Assembly (NCBI RefSeq): GCF_026914185.1
Contig: NC_070567.1
Span: 124,001-188,000, forward strand
Length of the DNA: 64,000 bases
Direction of reading: 5' to 3'
Source of the DNA: Puccinia triticina
Lineage: Eukaryota; Basidiomycota; Pucciniomycetes; Pucciniales; Pucciniaceae
Positions 1-12,800 of the stretch are shown one piece after another. Made by a program: the position numbers and the translations under genes. Within the stretch, counting starts at the first letter, position 1. The number at the start of each line of letters is the position of its first letter. Under the pieces are notes generated by a model. The model was not told the origin of the DNA, did not search any database, and was given only the letters and a program-made list of their open reading frames with translations.

Positions 1-19
1 GACAGTAAAAATACAGTCA

Positions 20-1561
20 ATGTCTAATGACCTTGAATTTTTGAATTTTTCTATGAAAAACTTTGAAAGAAAGGTTTTTAGAAAGGAATCAGAAGAACAT
101 AAAGTTTTGGAAAATCACCAAAATTTAAGACATAATTACCAAGAACTACATAATGTTCATGAGATTTTGTCAGAGTGTGTGGAAAGTAAAATAATTGAGC
201 AACGGGGGAAAAATAAAATGGGCATCATCCCTAAAGGAAACTACAATCCAGAAAGTGTTTATTTGGGGAACACTTTTAGAAGAGCTCTTGACAAAGATTT
301 AGGTTCAGAGATTTCACAACACAATTCCCAAAAAGATCAATTAGTTGGGGATGTAGCCAAAAATTATCTTGACATTAGTTTAAAACATCTGGTGAACAAA
401 CTAAGTGCTATATTGAATCAGATTGGTCAGTTCCAAATCAAGAAAGGAGTTGATTACCGCAAGAGTAGCTATTTAGAAGCTATTTCCCTGCAAATTCTTG
501 TTTTAAAAACAGTATGTTACATGAAAAAGTATGAATTTATTTCTTTGCAGGACTTCCAAAATTTTCTCAAAGTAGAAAATACACTAGAAATAGCAACAGT
601 AGCTCTTTTCTTTGGACCTCTATATCAAACTAAAGATTATTTTTACCATCCCAGCAACTACACTTTCCTTGGAAAAGGTCACTTTAAATATTTCAAGTCA
701 ATTTTTGAAGGTAAGTGTGTGATAGTGTGATAGTTGGATACCTATATTTTTAGTCCCCTTAAAGTTACACTGACACCGTAATTGTTTCAATTTATTTTCT
801 GAAATTTGACAACAGAAATTGATTTGAAAGAAAAGAGATTATTGTTTTACCTTTTCCTCAAATTACATGCCATCTTTGATGAAAAATTTGAACTTGACAG
901 CTTGAGAAGCGGGACAGAGGCCAATAGTGAGAAGGAGTTTAAAGATTTAATGATTTCAATTTTTGAGAATGATCATTTCATTAATACATTAGAAGAGTAT
1001 CTATCACTTCCAAAAGATGGAAAGGATGAATTCAAAAAGACTCTTCAGTTCTCTGAATTAAAGAAAAAGATTGCCAGGTTATCTAAATTGTTCATACAAG
1101 TTGGAGACCAGAGAGAAAGTGAAGGAAGTGGATTTCAACACAGATTCCTATTCATGACTTTGGAATTTGTTGAACAAAACTACGGGGAAGATTTTATGGA
1201 AGATGAAATATTAAACCTTGAATTCAGGGACAAGTATCATTTGATGAAGTCCAGAAGTGAATTTCTTGAAAAGGCAGACAACATACAACAACATTTTCAA
1301 AAATCTCCTCAAGATTTTTCTCATTTTATAAACCAGGAAAATAAGGAGAACAGTTCAATACTAGAGAAATTTCAAGTATTCTTTGATGAAATGGAAGAAA
1401 TTTTGTCCGAGAACAGAACAATACTTTCTTCTCCTTCCAATTTTAATAAAGAGGAAAACTACTGCATGATTGCAAAGATAAAAGAAGAATGTGATTCTTT
1501 GCATGATAGAATGAATTTCTTTGTACTTGTAGATCACAAGCATGAATTAAATTCTCCATAA
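20..1561 (+). CDS. Hypothetical protein, two exons, possibly 5'-partial
   Basis: I do not recognise this family. Exon 1 runs to 710 and exon 2 from 816 to the TAA at 1559-1561. The 105-nt intron (711-815) has a GTAAGT donor and an ACAG acceptor. Exon 1 gives one base and exon 2 gives two bases of a shared codon, and the join keeps one open frame of about 478 codons. The protein is rich in Lys, Glu, Phe and Leu, looks largely helical, and shows no signal peptide or membrane segment. The ATG at 20 is the first available start. The bases just before it (ACAG at 12-15) could be an acceptor, so an upstream exon outside the window is possible. The 3' end converges on the seven-transmembrane gene. 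Confidence 0.6.
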
Positions 1562-2292
1562 AATACTTCATCATGATATTTGGTTGTCATCTTGTTTCCG
1601 TCGGCTTCTCTTGTTTTCAACATTTTTCACACAGTTTTTCTCAGATTGATCCCTGTTAATCCAGGTGTTTTTCCCATTGAGTGTTGTAAATGTCACCATT
1701 CCCTGGGCAATTGTCTCATCACTTATTTCCATGGCCATTTTTCATCTTCATCAATGTTTCATGGAATATTTGATAAGCATATCCCTCCTGTATGAATTTT
1801 TATTCTGTCTATGGTATTGATTTGATGACGTCGCTAGTGTTTGTTTTGAAGATTAATTTTTCATCCAAACCTCGCCCAAATAAAAGTGCCACAACAAATC
1901 AAGATAGAACTGGTATTTTAAGATTTAACAGGAATTAAAAGTTCGTTGCTTCTGCGCATGTCGAGAGAAGCAGTAGGGGACAGTGTTTCCCATCCTCCGT
2001 TGATTGAAAGCGGTTTACTCCGGGAGGTACAGCAAGGCGAGTGTAAATCAACGCTTGAGGAATGTCCCAATTCTAGATCAGCAAATGAACTTAATCCTGC
2101 CTGGTAAAACCCACCCGGGGGCGCGGTTGACGACATGCGTAGTTGTGGACGTGAGCTAGGTGAAGGTGAAAACTTTCGGTCCCGCGCTCCTTGTGATTTC
2201 TCTTCTTGGTTACTGAAGTTGTTTCCTGTGGTGACAGATGAATAAATAAGTTCAGTGAATACAATATACGGTCTTGGTCAGATGACTCAGCA
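1562..2292. other. Intergenic, convergent 3' ends
   Basis: This stretch lies between two convergent genes and presumably holds their 3' UTRs. I see no convincing reading frame, repeat or RNA gene in it. Confidence 0.5.
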
Positions 2293-4022
2293 TTAGTACA
2301 AACCTTTCCGGTAGATGGAGGAAGCCGAAGTGCCATTGCCTATCAGAGCATCTGATCTATCACTGCCAATATTGCTTTGCGTCATCATTTTCATCATGTT
2401 TTCGGATTGCATCACTTTTACGATTAGTTCACTCATGAGTAGTTCCTTGGATGAAGAAGGAATTTTCAGGTAAGCGTAATACGTAAAGGCGGTTGAAGAT
2501 TTCATGTATTGGCTAGGCATTCCTCACAGTTTTGAGTTTGACGAATCCTGAAAGAGAGTTGAGCGATTCGTAAGGTAAACTAAGTGGTTATCTATCATGA
2601 GCTTCTGTTAAAGGCTAACTGATTCAACAGAACTTGAACGAACCTGCCGTGCATGAACCTGAAGGAGGTTCGGGACAAAGAAAATGTCAACTGCACAATC
2701 TGATCAAGCGATAATGACCAAAAAGCTATGTAGAGTCTGACATTGAGCTAACAATTCCAAGGTCCTGTTTATTCACAAACGTAACTTCACATCAATATAT
2801 CGAAATCAACAAGTCGAGAGGTTCAATCACGTACAAGTGCAATCGACAAACCAATTACTAGAACATTAAACTTCACCAATTCGTTACTAGAAAGAAACCA
2901 ATCAGTCTTTAGAGCTTGCCCAAATTATCACGCCGGAGAAAATGGTGATCGTGCGGCAGGCTGATGAACAGCTTACTATTTTGTTAAGCCGTTGGATATC
3001 AATGTTCTTCTGACGGAGAAAATAAAAGTAACGTTGAGGAAAGCATCTGTTAGCAAGCAAAGTGTCTTCCTTTTTTTAGGCGGTGGAAATAATACAGCAT
3101 CTCAGTTTTGCATCCTCAGGCCTAGTTGTGCTCCGTCAAGTCAACACACTCGCAAGGCTCCCAAAATGTCTCAAACTTCGTGTATGCAGCGGAGATCTGA
3201 ATGCGGACAGGAATCTGATTTTGATTGAGTGAGACACAAATATTCATTAGCTTTGTAATCAACCTATGGCTAGAGTAGAGACCACTTGCAGCGCTGAGAT
3301 TGATAAGTGTAGCCCAGATGAAAACACCCCATCGCAACCAACGAATGTGGACCGGATTCGACCATATCAGTACGACACGGTTCACCTGGAGGAGGCGAAG
3401 GTAAAATCAGTGACGCGTTTTTCTACAAGATCTTCGGAATGGCAAAAGCTGACAATAATTTGCAAAACGCATTGTGACTGATTTTTGTTGGAAAGAGGAG
3501 AGGAGCTCGGATGTATGTTAGCCACTGGAAGTTCTTTGATTCATCATCGTCTATCTCTTTCTCTTCATCATAGAGCAGCAAACCTGGATGGACCCTGTAT
3601 AGATAATGACGATAGTATTTTGAGTGAGCAAACTGGTCTGAGTATTTGAAAGCGAGCATAAAACCTTAATGAGGCGAACATAAAATTGATAACACGACAT
3701 AGTAAGCCAAAGGGCGATGTACGACGTTTTCTAAGTTGAAAAACACCATCCAAGAAGATATCGAAGTAACCAGAATCTGCAAGGATATCACAGCCAGTCA
3801 GCCTCATGCGAGAAGGTTGAATTATTTCAATCATTGCCACTCGAAGTTCTTCTTGCTCACCGTCAACCATGTCATTATTGTGAAGGCGCATATCTTCCTT
3901 GTCCGCTTGACCGCATGGCAAATTACAAAAAAACCGAATCCTAGCGTGAATCCAAAGACAACACCTGTCAAGTCATGATCCGAAGTATTCTGCAAGGTTG
4001 GGACGTTAGTTGAGGCAGCCAT
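2293..4022 (-). CDS. Fungal seven-transmembrane protein of unknown function, multi-exon
   Basis: Short exons separated by GT-AG introns spell motifs of an uncharacterised fungal 7-TM family. Exon 1 (4022-3861) has a hydrophilic N-terminus, then GFTLGFGFF, a HAVKRTRKI loop and MTWLT. Exon 2 starts at 3776. A segment ending at 3454 gives QCVLQII and continues in phase at 3385 with NRVVLIWSNP and a membrane helix. An exon from 3214 gives QISAAYTKFETFWEPC. Exon 3046-2977 gives DAFLNVTFIFSV and SNGLTK. Exon 2886-2835 completes the Tyr of GLTKY and adds FNVLVIGLSIAL. The last exon, about 2520-2293, gives MSELIVKV and a hydrophilic tail. From the family the protein should sit in a membrane; its ligand is unknown. 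Exon edges near 3720-3480, 3330 and 2546-2521 are unresolved, and a TGA lies in the simplest frame at the last junction, so the gene could be damaged. Confidence 0.6.
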
Positions 4023-4827
4023 TCCTCGCTTCCGTAAAGTATGGGAAAGTGAAATCTTTAAGTATAGAGCTGTTGAGGTCGCTCAGAAAGAGTGGAGGAG
4101 CTATGTGCTTTTGAATTTTCATGAGCCGGTCGCGGTTGGCGGAAACCGAAGAGCGTGGCTGGCCGGTGGTAGCGAGATCTCAAGGGAAAAGAGAGTTCCA
4201 GCTAATATGAAAAACAAGTAACGAAAAAACACCATGGCTTACTATTCGTGTTGGGTCATCTGGCCAAGAAACGTTGAAAACGACTAATCGACCCTTGAGG
4301 CTCCGTGAGTGCACTGCTACAGTTCGATTGAGAACCTGAGTACGTATCATGGACCAGTCATGCAGGGCTGGAATTCAACTGACTCCGTTCAGGCTCAGGT
4401 AGTAAGGTCTCGGAAGCCATGGAATTCGTCACTGCCTACACTCAAGCATTATACCTGACATGTGAGACATAACATTCTCATCTCGCCTCGAAATTTCTAT
4501 TGTTTGCCGAGTGACGTTTACAAGGTCTGTTTTGCCCCACGGCAGAGATGCAATTGGCACACATGACCACAATTCCCGACTTTGTCTTCAGTGTAACGTT
4601 GTATGTTGTTTATTTTAACAACCTCATACGAGAGAAGATTCAGATGTGTGCCGTGCCGACATGTGATATAGTGGAGCCTGGAGGGTCAAATTCGTTTACA
4701 ATCGTTAAAGCGCGCTACCTCAGAAACAGCTTGGCATGATGATGAGAGGTGAGAAAGTCATGTTCTTGGAATATGCGTAGATCAAAAATAAAAAAAATAA
4801 GATGGGAGCGAAACGGATTTCAAAATT
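4023..4827. other. Intergenic
   Basis: This lies between the start of the 7-TM gene and the stop of the paraoxonase-like gene, both on the minus strand. It should hold the promoter of the former and the 3' UTR of the latter. No repeat or RNA gene was recognised. Confidence 0.4.
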
Positions 4828-6828
4828 TTAACTCGCTATCGTCTGATCAACTTCACAAATAGACAGATATGGACTCGCAATTCCTGTGCAGAGATAACGC
4901 AATCAAAAGAATGATCAGGGCGACCCGAGACAGCACGGAATCGCCATGAAAAAACGACTTACCGGTCATCAGTAACTTTGAATTCCAAACAGCCACACCA
5001 GTAGTACAGGTGACTTGCTTCCCATCATCGGCAAAAACCTAACAGGAAGCAATTTTGAGGGTTTTTTTAGATAATGTCTGTCATACATCCTGGCTCAATG
5101 GACCCATACCTTCTCCAATTCAATTCGCTTGGATTGCCAGGAGCCAGTACCCGTCTGGTTGGAGAATTTCCATACCTCAGAGGGTGAAACTAAGCTGTGG
5201 GTGTCCTTGTGAAGTTCTCCTAAGACGGCTTGGAATTTTGGCATAGATGGAATGCTAGCGATGAACACTGCACCCGTACTGGTCACATAGAGGTTGTCTA
5301 TAACCCTTGGCACCTAGAATAGGTTATTTTGTTGAATTAAGTCTGCAAAGCGTGTTAAGGTTGATCAGAATTTCGAAGCGAGCTCAACTTTGAATTCGTC
5401 CTTTAAGATGAGAGTATTGTCTGGTTGGATTTCAAGCAATCTCAAGTGGGCATTCAAAGAGTTTGCCATGTAGATCGTGTTCCCCGGTCCCTGCGTACAA
5501 AATACCCCACTAAGCATTGATTTCCTAACGATGAAGGAAAGAAATGTAATAAACGCATAAACAAACTGACCTTAGCTATTCCATTCGGGAATTGGTGATG
5601 ACCATGCAATGCGGAAATACATTGTACTGATTCTTCGTTAAATGAGCAATGTACAATACTGTCCAGCTATAATCATCGATGAGCAACGGGTTGCCGGCCA
5701 GGTAACTTGGCATTGCTAAGCGGAAAACGTACCGCTGAATCCAAGAAAAATAACTAATTTTTGGGGTGAAAATTTCACTCCCTGTCAACCAATGAATCTA
5801 TCGAGGACTTCATTTCATGAACAGCAGAAGCAGCGTGACATACCTCTAAATCCCTCGTCTATTAGGCATCCAGATACCAAAAGAGACACCCGGAAAGAAG
5901 AAGTCAAGAATTGAACAATCCGGTAGAGGAAAACACAGTGGGACGGGGATGTTGGTTGGACTCACCCAATGCTTTTTCCTACGGTGATCATTTGTGACAT
6001 AAAACGAATTTTCATTCAATGCCACAAGATTGTTGGGAGTTACGACCAAGTTGTGTTTTACTGTTCTTTGGTGGGTCGCTTTGTCACTTCCTATGGTAGT
6101 CTCAAACACTTCAATAACACTATCGGCTGTCCCAGCGGCTCGAGTATCATCATCATAGGGAGAACGATGGTTGATCAAGTAAATAGTTGCCTTGCGAGGG
6201 GGGGTCGACTCGGATTCTGTTTCGGCGGGCTCAATTGGCTCCTCCGGATGGACAAACAGATCAAGTCCGTGAACGTGAATTCCGTCTTGAAGCAATAGTT
6301 CTGGCAAGTTTGTCAGCTCCAATCGTCGGTACTCGAGTGTTTTCAAGTCCAATAGTGCGATATAGTCCAAAGATCGACCATGAAGTTTTTGGTACCTGTG
6401 ATATTGAACTATCAGTAAAACAAAAAAAGCTGATCTGAATAGCCAAGGTGGACTGCTTCACCTGAGCACATTCATAGCAGGTAACCAGTGGGCACGATCC
6501 TTTCGACGACTGCATGCAAGGTATGCTAAGCCTGTTGGCTGGTCCACAAAGATATCTTCACATGCCTCCAAACCATCGACACGGGAACATCGCTCGTTGT
6601 GCAAGTTCGAAATAGACCTAAACAAACCTGATCACGTATCCCACAGTAGGTTTCATTTTCCAAAAAAAGGTTATTCAGAACGAGTTAGACAGGCTCTCAC
6701 TTTGGTTAAGGGATATGAGACCCTTGATATTTCTATCATAACTTACCGACTTCTTGGATTTTTGGCTTCAGGATCGTACCAATCCAAACCAACGTAGCTA
6801 TCGAGGCACCGCGGAAGATGAGATTCAT
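4828..6828 (-). CDS. Paraoxonase/arylesterase-like protein (six-bladed propeller), multi-exon
   Basis: The calcium-dependent paraoxonase fold can be followed blade by blade. Exons are 6828-6747 (hydrophobic N-terminal anchor), 6627-6462 (GLEACEDIFVD, PTGLAYLACS), 6395-5966 (IHVHGLDLFVHPEE, IYLINHRSP, LNENSFYVTNDH), a 15-nt microexon 5858-5844, 5734-5571 (ends FPNGIAK), 5490-5389 (MANSLNAHLRLLEIQ), 5313-5110 (VIDNLYV), 5038-4963 and 4883-4828. By family knowledge, the Glu-Asp, Asn-Asp, FPNG Asn and Asp-Asn positions bind calcium, and the two His (HGL, NHRS) form the catalytic dyad. All are present. Total length is about 420 codons, normal for fungal members. One break remains: between 5700 and 5660 the frame must change. 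No clean intron fits there, so either a tiny intron or a lesion is present. Likely a lactonase or arylesterase; the substrate is unknown. Confidence 0.85.
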
Positions 6829-8486
6829 GTTGACTGAATGAGTGGATTGGCCAATCACTTCAACCCTTAGCCAGTATATGTAGCCGTGCTACAAGTGCCG
6901 GGCTGGAGCCTCTTCAGATGTCACGTCTTTGAGTAGAGTCCTTTGAGTCCCCGTATGATGCAGGGAAAATGGCTACTCCGAGTCCGGGCTTAGGCCCGGC
7001 GTTAGTGTTCCTGTGAAGGCCAACCTAGAGTTGTTCAGTAGCTGCCTCTTCTCCTTTCAGTCGAAGAGGTGTTTTCCTTCTTTGTTATGTAGCACGTAGG
7101 GAGTTGTCACTTGTGTGGGGACTGAGTGGATCGATCGGCTCCCCAGTTGACCCTTCTACGGCACACACCTCGGTTTCGATCACTATTGCTTTTTGGAGCA
7201 GGCTGAATAACTCCTTGCTTATATTGGCCAAGCTATTTGTTACATTGCCAGTAAATATTTGCCATCAACAAACCCCGCCCACTTAATGGCATCCTCTTGT
7301 TGAGAATCAGCCGTGGTAAAGCTGTTTGACCAAGCCTGCCTGGCGGTTGACGAGTCGCCCAAACAGAATTGGCTTGCCATATATAAATAAATAAGATATA
7401 AACAATTTTTCACATTGTATCACAAATAAGAGTAGGACTTAGACGAAAAGACCACACACAAAAAGACTGTGGTGGGTAGATAAGAGCACCGACTTACGTT
7501 GTATTTGTCCGGCGTGCCGCGTGGCTTTAACTCGGCGAACGGGTCCAATAGATCTGAGAGATGCAATGGATATGGTGGGTCAGCAAACCAAATGATTGGA
7601 CGGCCCAGTGGAGGGGCAAACGTGGTGACTCACCGATCTGGGGAAAAAAAAAGCGCGGGCGGTTGGGGATCCGGGAAGGCTGGCACGCGGTTGGTTCCGG
7701 CTGGCTGCTGGGTGGGTCCGGCTGAGATGTGGGTGTGTCCGATCGGGCGGGGAGGTGGGGCTGGGTTGGGGGCATTTTGGTGGGGGGAAGGGCGGGGGTA
7801 TGGGAGAGGAGTGCAAAGAATGGAAGATAAGGAAGAATAAAGGGGAGGGGGCTGAGAAAATAAATTTTGTTTGTCGGATTCTCAGGCTGCCGGAACCGCC
7901 GAGCTTACAGCAATAGGGGGTTGCAAAGTTAAAATGAGGTCGCGCAGGACCTCAGGTCCAATTTCCAGGAAAAAAAATCACTACCAAAAACACCAACCTG
8001 GGGGCTCTACTTTGACAAGCTTAACTAAGGCTCTCCGAGGAGGCGCGAACTAACTTAACTAAGTCCCTCTCTATGTGGAGGGGGGACGCCGTCCCGCAGG
8101 GACCCTCCGAAGGAGGGACTTATGCGCTATGTTGCCCCTCTTGCCTGAGAGCATCAGGAAAATTGAGCTCTTTTTTCAATCTGCTGTACAGCTGCCATCT
8201 CTTATTGGGTGACTACAAAGTCGCCCAACAAAATGAGGGGCTTATCCAGGAGAATCTCTGTGTCTCCTTCTTGAACTTGTGAGGGCCTTCAATGTTTGGT
8301 TAATTGTGTGTTTTTACAATTTTGTTCGTCCAAAGAGACTGAAACAACAAATCCTGTATCAACTGCCACATCTCATGGAACAAGGATTCTGCATAAAATA
8401 CAGCAGTTGAAATGATTAATCAAAAAGCGTAAAGAACCATTGCTACTTAAATGTCTATACGCACTCATGGGCTACAGTCATTGAAA
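6829..8486. other. Intergenic, promoter side of the paraoxonase-like gene
   Basis: No gene was recognised. The stretch 7620-7860 is strongly G/A-rich on the plus strand (low complexity), which produces spurious long open frames. A small hairpin repeat lies at 8021-8126. The right edge is the CAGCA target duplication of the first Copia element. Confidence 0.5.
8021..8126. repeat. Small hairpin repeat with AAGTCCCTC/GAGGGACTT ends
   Basis: The segment has ends related as TTAACTAAGTCCCTC and GAGGGACTTA, with internal GC-rich self-complementary pieces. A related copy sits at 20531-20665. It looks like a short MITE or foldback; no clear target duplication was identified. Confidence 0.4.
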
Positions 8487-9143
8487 CAGCATGTTAAATT
8501 ATGAATACCCCGCGTTCCCATTATGAATACGCAGCAAAAGAGTTTCAATTCTCATCAGCATCCAAAAAAGTATCGCCCGGAACCCTAACCTCTTTTTCAA
8601 CTGTTATCAAAAACAAACCGTGCGGGCCCAACCTTATTAGTCTTTTCCTCACGCGTTTACACCATAATCACCGTGAGGAAGAGACTAGTAAGCACATCAA
8701 ACCCATCTAACAATCATCAAGAATCCGAACCACCCGAACTAACTCAAAACTCTCTTCATCCCTATTCCCTTTTCCATTTTCCCCTTCTGATTCATATAGA
8801 CATAAATCTCTTGCACGCGTCCCTCATCATCATCATCATCAAAATAAAAACAAAACTTATCCCTGCGTTACCGCAGGTATGCCTCTCTCTATGTCTTAAT
8901 GTTATGCGTTTATATCTTGGATCTAACAATTATTTTTCCTGTTCCGTTATTTCTTTATTACTTGTTTTCTGTGTGTTAGGTGTGTTGCTGGGAGTCTGAA
9001 TTGTCTTGCCGTCGTCGTTGCGTTTACTAAAAGGATTGTCATTACTGCTTCATAAGGTCTGCTATTCTTCTTATTCATTATACTTGTCATAGTTTTATCC
9101 TTTACATATCAAAAGAAATTTATACACGCGTTTACACCATAAT

Positions 9144-9849
9144 TGTAAGAATTAGGAGAACTAAGAGCAAGGGTGGTAGTCTGAAGACTTCTGTGAGATG
9201 AATGGAATGAGGTGTGGAGGCAACAAGAGTGCGTCGATGAGTTTTTAGGAAGAAAAAGAGCCGAAGCGGTAGGTAGCGAGTAGTTGGAGATAGATGGGCA
9301 AAGGTTTGAAGAACACAGGCGTGCGTGGAGAAACAAGGATGTTTTTGGTAATTTTGAGTTTTGGAGCGTAATGAAGATTAGACGAGAAGAAGTAAAAGGA
9401 TGAATTATGTTTTTTATATTTTTAAGATTATAGTTTTAAGGTCTGAGGTAGTGACGGGAATCAAAGTTTAAGAGCGTGCAAGTTTTGCTTGGATCTTTTG
9501 CAAGGAAGGAAAGATTGGAATGAGGCTGGTGTCAGCATTTTGGGCTGGTCGAGCAGGCTCTTTTATAGGCAAAGTTCACTGTACTAACAGGTTAGGGACC
9601 CGACGAGTCGGGCGTCCTTTCTTGCTGATGTATTCAGGGTTCAGGATGGGATTGCGCCGCACCTGACCAAGGGTCAGGGTTAGAGGCTGAAACAACACTG
9701 GCCAAGGCTGCGGTAAGTAAGGTATTTTGGTGTATTGTTAGTTTTTCGGGATAGGGCTGGTTTCATGGTTTAGCAACAGCGCGAGTTTCTTCTTGATTTG
9801 GAAGCTTACAGTTTAGGAAGCTTTCTGCGCTTGGTTTCGCAACCTGACA
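9144..9849 (-). repeat. Copia-2 3' LTR (706 bp)
   Basis: Lies at the left edge because the element is on the minus strand. It is flanked on the left by ATAAT and has about 99% identity to the other LTR by eye. Confidence 0.95.
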
Positions 9850-12800
9850 GGCTGCCATGCTTGGAGCGTCAACGCGAGAAGCAGAATCTGACGAGGCTTG
9901 CAAAGTCAGAGGAGCAAGAGCTCTGCGAATGGATGTGCGACCGACTGGTTTGGTGAGAAAGTCCGAGGTGTTGTTTTGGGACTTGACATACTTAAGCTTA
10001 ATCCGCCCTTCTTTGATGAGCTCGCGGACGTGGTGCAAGCGTAAGTCCATGTGCTTCGTGCGGAAGCCGTTTTGGCTGATCTGGCTGAGTGCGAGGTCTA
10101 TTGCCCCTCGGTTGTCGACTAGGATTGAGGGAGTGGATATCTGGCTGGTGGTGACCTCTCCGATCAAGTTGGTGATCCAGACAACCTCTTTGCTGGCGTC
10201 CGACAGAGCTTTGTACTCCGCTTCCGTGGACGAAAGCAAGACTGTGCTCTGTTTGCAGGATTTCCAGGAGATGAGATGAGAGTTGAGGGTGATGAGATAG
10301 CCAGTGTGCAAGCGTCGAGAGTCGGGGCAGTTGGCCCAGTCTGCATCAACTGAGGCAAGCAAAGGAGTCGGGCTGCTTCGGACGAAGGAAAGGCCGGTGA
10401 AGCGCGTGCCTTTCAGATACCGGAGAACCTGGACTGCTGCCGAATAGTGCGATAGGCCCGGGCTCTCAAGGTATTGAGATAGTTTGCTGACCGCGTAGGA
10501 GATGTCAGGCCTTGTCAGGATACTGAGGTAGTTGAGTGAGCCGATTAAGGCTCGATAGTTGACGTTGAGAAGATTTAGTTGGTCGATGTCGTCCTGAGTA
10601 GCTTTGCCAAGATGGGCTTTTGGGTTCAGGGGGCATGATGCCGAGGGCAGCTCAGCAACCTTGAATTCAATTAGCTTGCGTTCGATGTATTGGGATTGGT
10701 GAAGGACAAAGCCAGAGTCGGCTTTGTCGAGTTTCATGCCCAAAAGGAAAGATGCCTCGCCTATGTATTTGATTTGAAATTCTTTCTCCATTTTTGTTCT
10801 GAAAGCCAAGGGATCGCGGCTGATGATGATTAGGTCATCAACGTGAGCGAAGATCCAGGTTGGGATTTCGTCCGTTTTCCAGAACACGCAGGGGTCTGCA
10901 GCTGATATTGCAAAGCCAATCGAGGTGAGAAAAACGCTGAGCCGGTTGTACCAGGCCAGCGAGGCCTGCCTGAGGCCGTATATGGCTTTGTTGAGTTTGA
11001 GCAGTAGGCGGGCATTGGGTTTGAAGCCGGGCGGAGGGGTGAGGTACACAGTTTCCTTGAGATCACACGTGAGGAATGCGGATTTCACGTCCAACTGATG
11101 GATGAGGAGATTGTTGGTGGTGGCGAAGGAAAGGAGGTATCTGAGGGAGCAGGGTTTTCCTGTTGGAGCGTACTTAGCGTCGAAGTTGAGGCCGTATGTT
11201 TGCCGGAAGCCTTGTGCGCATATGCGCGCCTTGTACTCGGTGACTTCGTTGTTTGCGCCGAGCTTTTTGCGGTACGCCCAAGTCGAGGGGATGGGATTCA
11301 TTCCTTCTTGATAGGGAATTTCAGTCCACACGTTGTGGTCAACCATGTTTTGAATCTCCTTTTCTTCAGCTTCCTTCCAGCGGCAGCCGTCGCTGCTGAG
11401 CATAGCTTGTCAATGGTTTTTAGGCTCCACTGTGGTGGCTGAGAACGTCAGCGGTCGTCGTCTGGAGTAGCTGAGGATGTTTGATTTGTCGATATTACTT
11501 TGTATTAAGGTGGGATGGCGAGGTCCGTGAATGATGAGTCGACGTCGCGGCAGCTCAGGGGCGTCGCCGTTGTCTTCAGTGCCCTCCTGGTCGTCCAGGT
11601 CCATTGTGTCTGATTCCTGGAGTCCTGGCTCATCCTGAGCACCGTCGTGCATTTCTGAGTCAGGGGAGGGGTCAAGAGGAGTGTTCTGATTCAGACCATC
11701 GAAGGGGAGGTTTGGTGTAGCGATGATTTCGGCGAATGGTGAGTTGCTGCATGCATCGACGCTGGGGTTGAGTGCCGACATGATTGGAAACACCGACTCA
11801 TCAAAGTAGGCGTGTCGGGTTTCAATAACTCTTCTGTCTGGAAGGCGGACTACCCGATAGGCGGAATAGTCGTTGCTGTAACCCAGGAGTATCCCTTCCC
11901 AGGCGACCGGGTCGAATTTGCCCGTGCGGAGTTGCGATGGTTTGATCATCCAGGTCTTACAGCCAAAGGGTTTAAAGAATTTGTAGTTTGGGACCTTCTT
12001 GAATAGCTGTTCAAGCGGAGAAGTTTTGCTGCGACTGAGAGAGGGAAGGCAGTTGGTGATCATCATGGCTGTCTTGACTGATTCGCCCCACCATTCCTTT
12101 GCCAAGTTGGAGTGGATCATCATGCAGCGGGCCATGTTGATTATGGTCTTGTTAGCTCGTTCGGCCACGCCGTTGTGCTGCGGTGTGTAGGGCGGGGCGA
12201 CGTTGTGCTGGATTCCAGCAATTTTTAGTTCATCTGAGAGAGTCCTGTTGACGAATTCCCCGCCCCCGTCTGTTATGAGCTTCTTCATTCGGAATCCAGT
12301 TTGGTTTTTGAAGAAGGTTTTAAAGTCGATGATTGCCTCGCATGCTGCCAACTTTTCTTTCAAGAGAGTTACACTGATGTAACCGGTGTGCTGGTCGACT
12401 AGTGTAAGGAAGTAGCGGGCGCCTGAGTTCGTTGAGGGGGATATGGGGCCAACTAGGTCTCCGTGAATAACGTCGAGCGGGTTCTTCGTGGTGTCAAAAC
12501 TGCCCTTGAACGGGAGCTTTGTGGTCTTTCCAAGCATGCAGGCGTCGCAGGCCGAGGATTGGTTCAGAGATGGATCATTGACAGCGATTCTTATTCTGCC
12601 GACGCTAGCGTGCCCGAGACGGTTGTGCCAGGTCTGGAAGGGGGAGGTGTTTTGGGAGTGGGTGGTGCTTGCAAGGCTTGTGACAAGCGCAGATACAGGG
12701 CCGATTGGGCGATTGAGCTCAAAGATTCCATTCAGTAGGTTGCAAGAGAAGTAGAGGGAATCGTCGATGACAACCTCATAGCTGCTAGCGACCTTGCGGA

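Noticed and set aside
7499..7840. Open frame of 113 codons (Gly/Arg-rich) and its antisense Pro-rich partners
   Set aside because: Low-complexity purine-rich DNA; no recognisable domain and frames open on both strands.
8829..8841. (CAT)n microsatellite in the Copia-1 LTR
   Set aside because: Short simple repeat; part of the LTR with no further meaning seen.
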